A stretch of 6,439 nt of DNA, from the NCBI GenBank assembly GCA_007122045.1, contig SKJM01000600.1:1-6439 (forward strand), given 5' to 3'. Below are positions 5,313 through 6,439 of this stretch, piece after piece. Under the pieces are notes generated by a model. That model had not been told where the DNA came from and did no database searches. It worked only from the letters and a program-made list of their open reading frames with translations. Positions within the stretch are counted from its first letter, which is position 1; each line of letters begins with the position of its first letter. This DNA comes from Planctomycetales bacterium. GTDB taxonomy: Bacteria; Planctomycetota; Planctomycetia; Pirellulales; Thermoguttaceae. Both the position numbers and the translations under genes were made by a program.

Positions 5313-5384
5313 CTTACGGGTGAATCTTTGTGTGCCAGATACCGCGAACGCATACAGTTTACCGAAAACACCGGCCAAAGCCGC

Positions 5385-5414
5385 CTGTCGGGCCGGCCGG
5401 AGAATCGGTATAAT
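5385..5414 (+). promoter_or_regulatory. Candidate promoter for the topoisomerase VI B gene
   Basis: A perfect TATAAT (5409-5414) follows a weak CTGTCG (5385-5390; 3 of 6) after 18 bases. Transcription would start near 5421, giving a leader of about 150 bases that contains repeat copy 3. The -35 is poor, so confidence is low. Confidence 0.3.
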
Positions 5415-5448
5415 TGGCACCGTGCATTCAGGACGCACGACCGGCCCT

Positions 5449-5503
5449 GTTGGAGTCCCGGCTTCAGCCGGTTGGAAAAGCCGTCTAAAGGCGGCACTCC
5501 AAC
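5449..5503. repeat. Palindromic repeat element, copy 3
   Basis: Arms of 23 bases (5449-5471 and 5481-5503) pair at 19 of 23 positions around a 9-base loop. Outer ends are GTTGGAGT and ACTCCAAC, as in copy 1. The left arm contains the hairpin CCGGC-TTCA-GCCGG; the right arm contains GCCGTC-TAAA-GGCGGC with one G-T wobble. It ends 67 bases before the topoisomerase start and so would be in its leader if transcription starts at the TATAAT upstream. Confidence 0.85.
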
Positions 5504-5559
5504 TTGCCGCAGCCCCGTTCTCGCGGGCCGCATCCCGCCAGCCAGGAGATTCCCACCAC

Positions 5560-5565
5560 GGAGGT
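5560..5565 (+). promoter_or_regulatory. Ribosome binding site that decides a TTG start
   Basis: GGAGGT ends 5 bases before the TTG at 5571. It is too far (over 140 bases) from the first in-frame ATG at 5712, so it argues for TTG initiation of the topoisomerase subunit. Confidence 0.7.
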
Positions 5566-5570
5566 CCCAT

Positions 5571-6439
5571 TTGGCCACACGCAGTACCTACCTTGAATCG
5601 TCCCGAACCGCAGCCGACCCGGCGGCTTCGCCTTCCGGGTCCAACGGGCGGCCTGCCGGCGACAACGGCGCGTCGGCCCCCCGGCGCCGGCGCCGCTCGA
5701 CGGCGGAAACCATGGCGGCCGGCCAACGCGACATTTCCGTCAGCGAGTTCTTCGCCAAAAACCGGCACCTGCTGGGGTTCGACAACCCCCGCAAGGCGCT
5801 CCTGACCACCATCAAGGAGGCCGTCGACAACGCCATCGACGCCTGCGAGGAAGGCGGGATTCTGCCGGAAATTTGGATCCACATCGAGCGGGTGGGAGGC
5901 GACCGCTTTAAGGCGGGGATTCAGGACAACGGACCCGGAATCCTCAAGAAGCAAATCCCACTGATCTTCGGCAAGCTCCTCTACGGCTCGAAGTTCCATC
6001 GCCTGCGGATGAGCCGCGGCCAACAGGGAATTGGCATTTCGGCGGCCGGCATGTACGGCCTGCTCACCACCGGCAAGCCGGTGAAGATCATGTCGAAGGT
6101 GTCGAAACGCAAGCCGGCCCACTACTACGAAATCCAGATCGACACGAAACGCAATCGGCCGGAGATTGTCAACGGCCGTGGCGAGGGGGTCGATATCCCA
6201 ACCGGTGAGGCCGGGCGGAAGGCCATCGAGCGGCATGGGATTGAATGGATCGAAGCCGACCACGGCACCCGCGTCACCATCGAACTCGAAGCCCGGTACC
6301 AGCGCGGGCGCGGCAGCGTGGACGAATACCTCGAGCAAACCGCCATTGCCAACCCGCACGTGACGCTCCACTACCTCGACCCGGAAGGCAACCAGCGCGA
6401 CTACCCGCGGGTGGCCGAAGTCCTGCCGCCGGAGCCGAA
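5571..6439 (+). CDS. top6B: DNA topoisomerase VI subunit B (N-terminal part, cut by window edge)
   Basis: 289 residues are visible, open to the window end. Residues 1-47 are a low-complexity, Ser/Pro/Gly- and Arg-rich extension (five Arg at 38-42). The GHKL ATPase core begins about residue 52 with RDISVSEFFAKNRHLLGFDN. The N box is KEAVDNAIDAC (82-92, Glu83 and Asn87), the G1 box is QDNGPGI (118-124), and the G2 lid is SRGQQGIGISAAGMYG (148-163). The region HGTRVTIELEARY (231-243) to EYLEQTAIANPHVTL (252-266) matches Top6B rather than MutL, Hsp90 or GyrB. The family binds ATP, dimerises and gates strand passage with the Spo11-like A subunit to relax and decatenate DNA. It is typical of archaea and occurs in some bacteria, including, as I recall, planctomycetes. 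The start is a TTG at 5571 behind GGAGGT; the ATG at 5712 has no comparable site and sits just before the core. The A-subunit gene may follow outside the window. Confidence 0.93.
   Translation, partial: MATRSTYLESSRTAADPAASPSGSNGRPAGDNGASAPRRRRRSTAETMAAGQRDISVSEFFAKNRHLLGFDNPRKALLTTIKEAVDNAIDACEEGGILPEIWIHIERVGGDRFKAGIQDNGPGILKKQIPLIFGKLLYGSKFHRLRMSRGQQGIGISAAGMYGLLTTGKPVKIMSKVSKRKPAHYYEIQIDTKRNRPEIVNGRGEGVDIPTGEAGRKAIERHGIEWIEADHGTRVTIELEARYQRGRGSVDEYLEQTAIANPHVTLHYLDPEGNQRDYPRVAEVLPPEP

Larger units (their letters stand above)
5122..5570. other. Divergent intergenic region with repeats
   Basis: This region separates the minus-strand secreted-protein gene from the plus-strand topoisomerase gene and must hold promoters for both. 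It contains the Shine-Dalgarno sequences of each, a GC palindrome (5169-5187), a possible decayed repeat arm (5293-5312), a TATAAT candidate -10 (5409-5414) and a clear palindromic repeat (5449-5503). The open frames crossing it on either strand continue antisense or out of frame into real genes and show no protein family character. I found no convincing promoter for the minus-strand gene. Confidence 0.6.

Noticed and set aside
661..5503. Dispersed palindromes as a CRISPR array
   Set aside because: The copies are kilobases apart, differ in sequence, and are not regularly spaced; no cas gene is visible.
5190..6371. 393-codon minus-strand open frame
   Set aside because: It is antisense to topoisomerase VI B over most of its length; the remainder crosses repeats and intergenic DNA.
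1..6439. tRNA or rRNA genes and insertion sequences
   Set aside because: I saw no cloverleaf with a CCA-type acceptor, no rRNA signature stretch, and no transposase-like protein.

Overview
The window is GC-rich bacterial DNA, most likely from a planctomycete of the Pirellulales type. The pointers are two short secreted proteins of a kind I associate with that group, an archaeal-type DNA topoisomerase VI B subunit, a signal-peptide HEAT-like protein, and dispersed palindromic repeats in the intergenic gaps. This placement is recognition by eye, not a database result.

Layout. Everything from base 1 to 5121 is on the minus strand; the last gene is divergent, on the plus strand. Read in the direction of transcription on the minus strand (high to low coordinates): a 110-residue secreted protein (4789-5121); a 129-residue secreted protein (4264-4653) followed after 8 bases by a ribonuclease D (3074-4255); a two-gene cassette made of a DUF6932-like minimal nucleotidyltransferase (2399-3010) and an XRE-type helix-turn-helix protein with a charged helical N-terminus (1956-2402), joined by an ATGA overlap; a DUF1611/DgcN-like protein (789-1844); and the start of a secreted Ala-rich HEAT-like protein (1-422, cut by the window edge). 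On the plus strand, topoisomerase VI subunit B begins at a TTG at 5571 behind a strong Shine-Dalgarno sequence and runs off the right edge.

The most interesting part is the nucleotidyltransferase/helix-turn-helix pair. It has its own near-consensus promoter (TTGACC, 17 bases, TAAAAT) in a locally AT-rich patch. The expected transcription start falls almost on the GTG start codon, so the message may be leaderless. An imperfect dyad covers the -10 element, where the helix-turn-helix protein could autoregulate. The arrangement resembles a toxin-antitoxin or regulated nucleotidyltransferase module inserted between housekeeping genes.

The second point of interest is a set of palindromic elements at 661-731, 4704-4746 and 5449-5503, plus a possible decayed copy near 5293. 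Each is a large imperfect inverted repeat whose two arms are themselves small hairpins. Stem sequences differ between copies while pairing is kept, which suggests conserved structure rather than conserved sequence. Smaller points are a Glu at the second catalytic Asp position of RNase D and a P-loop-like motif without its usual first glycine in the DUF1611 protein.
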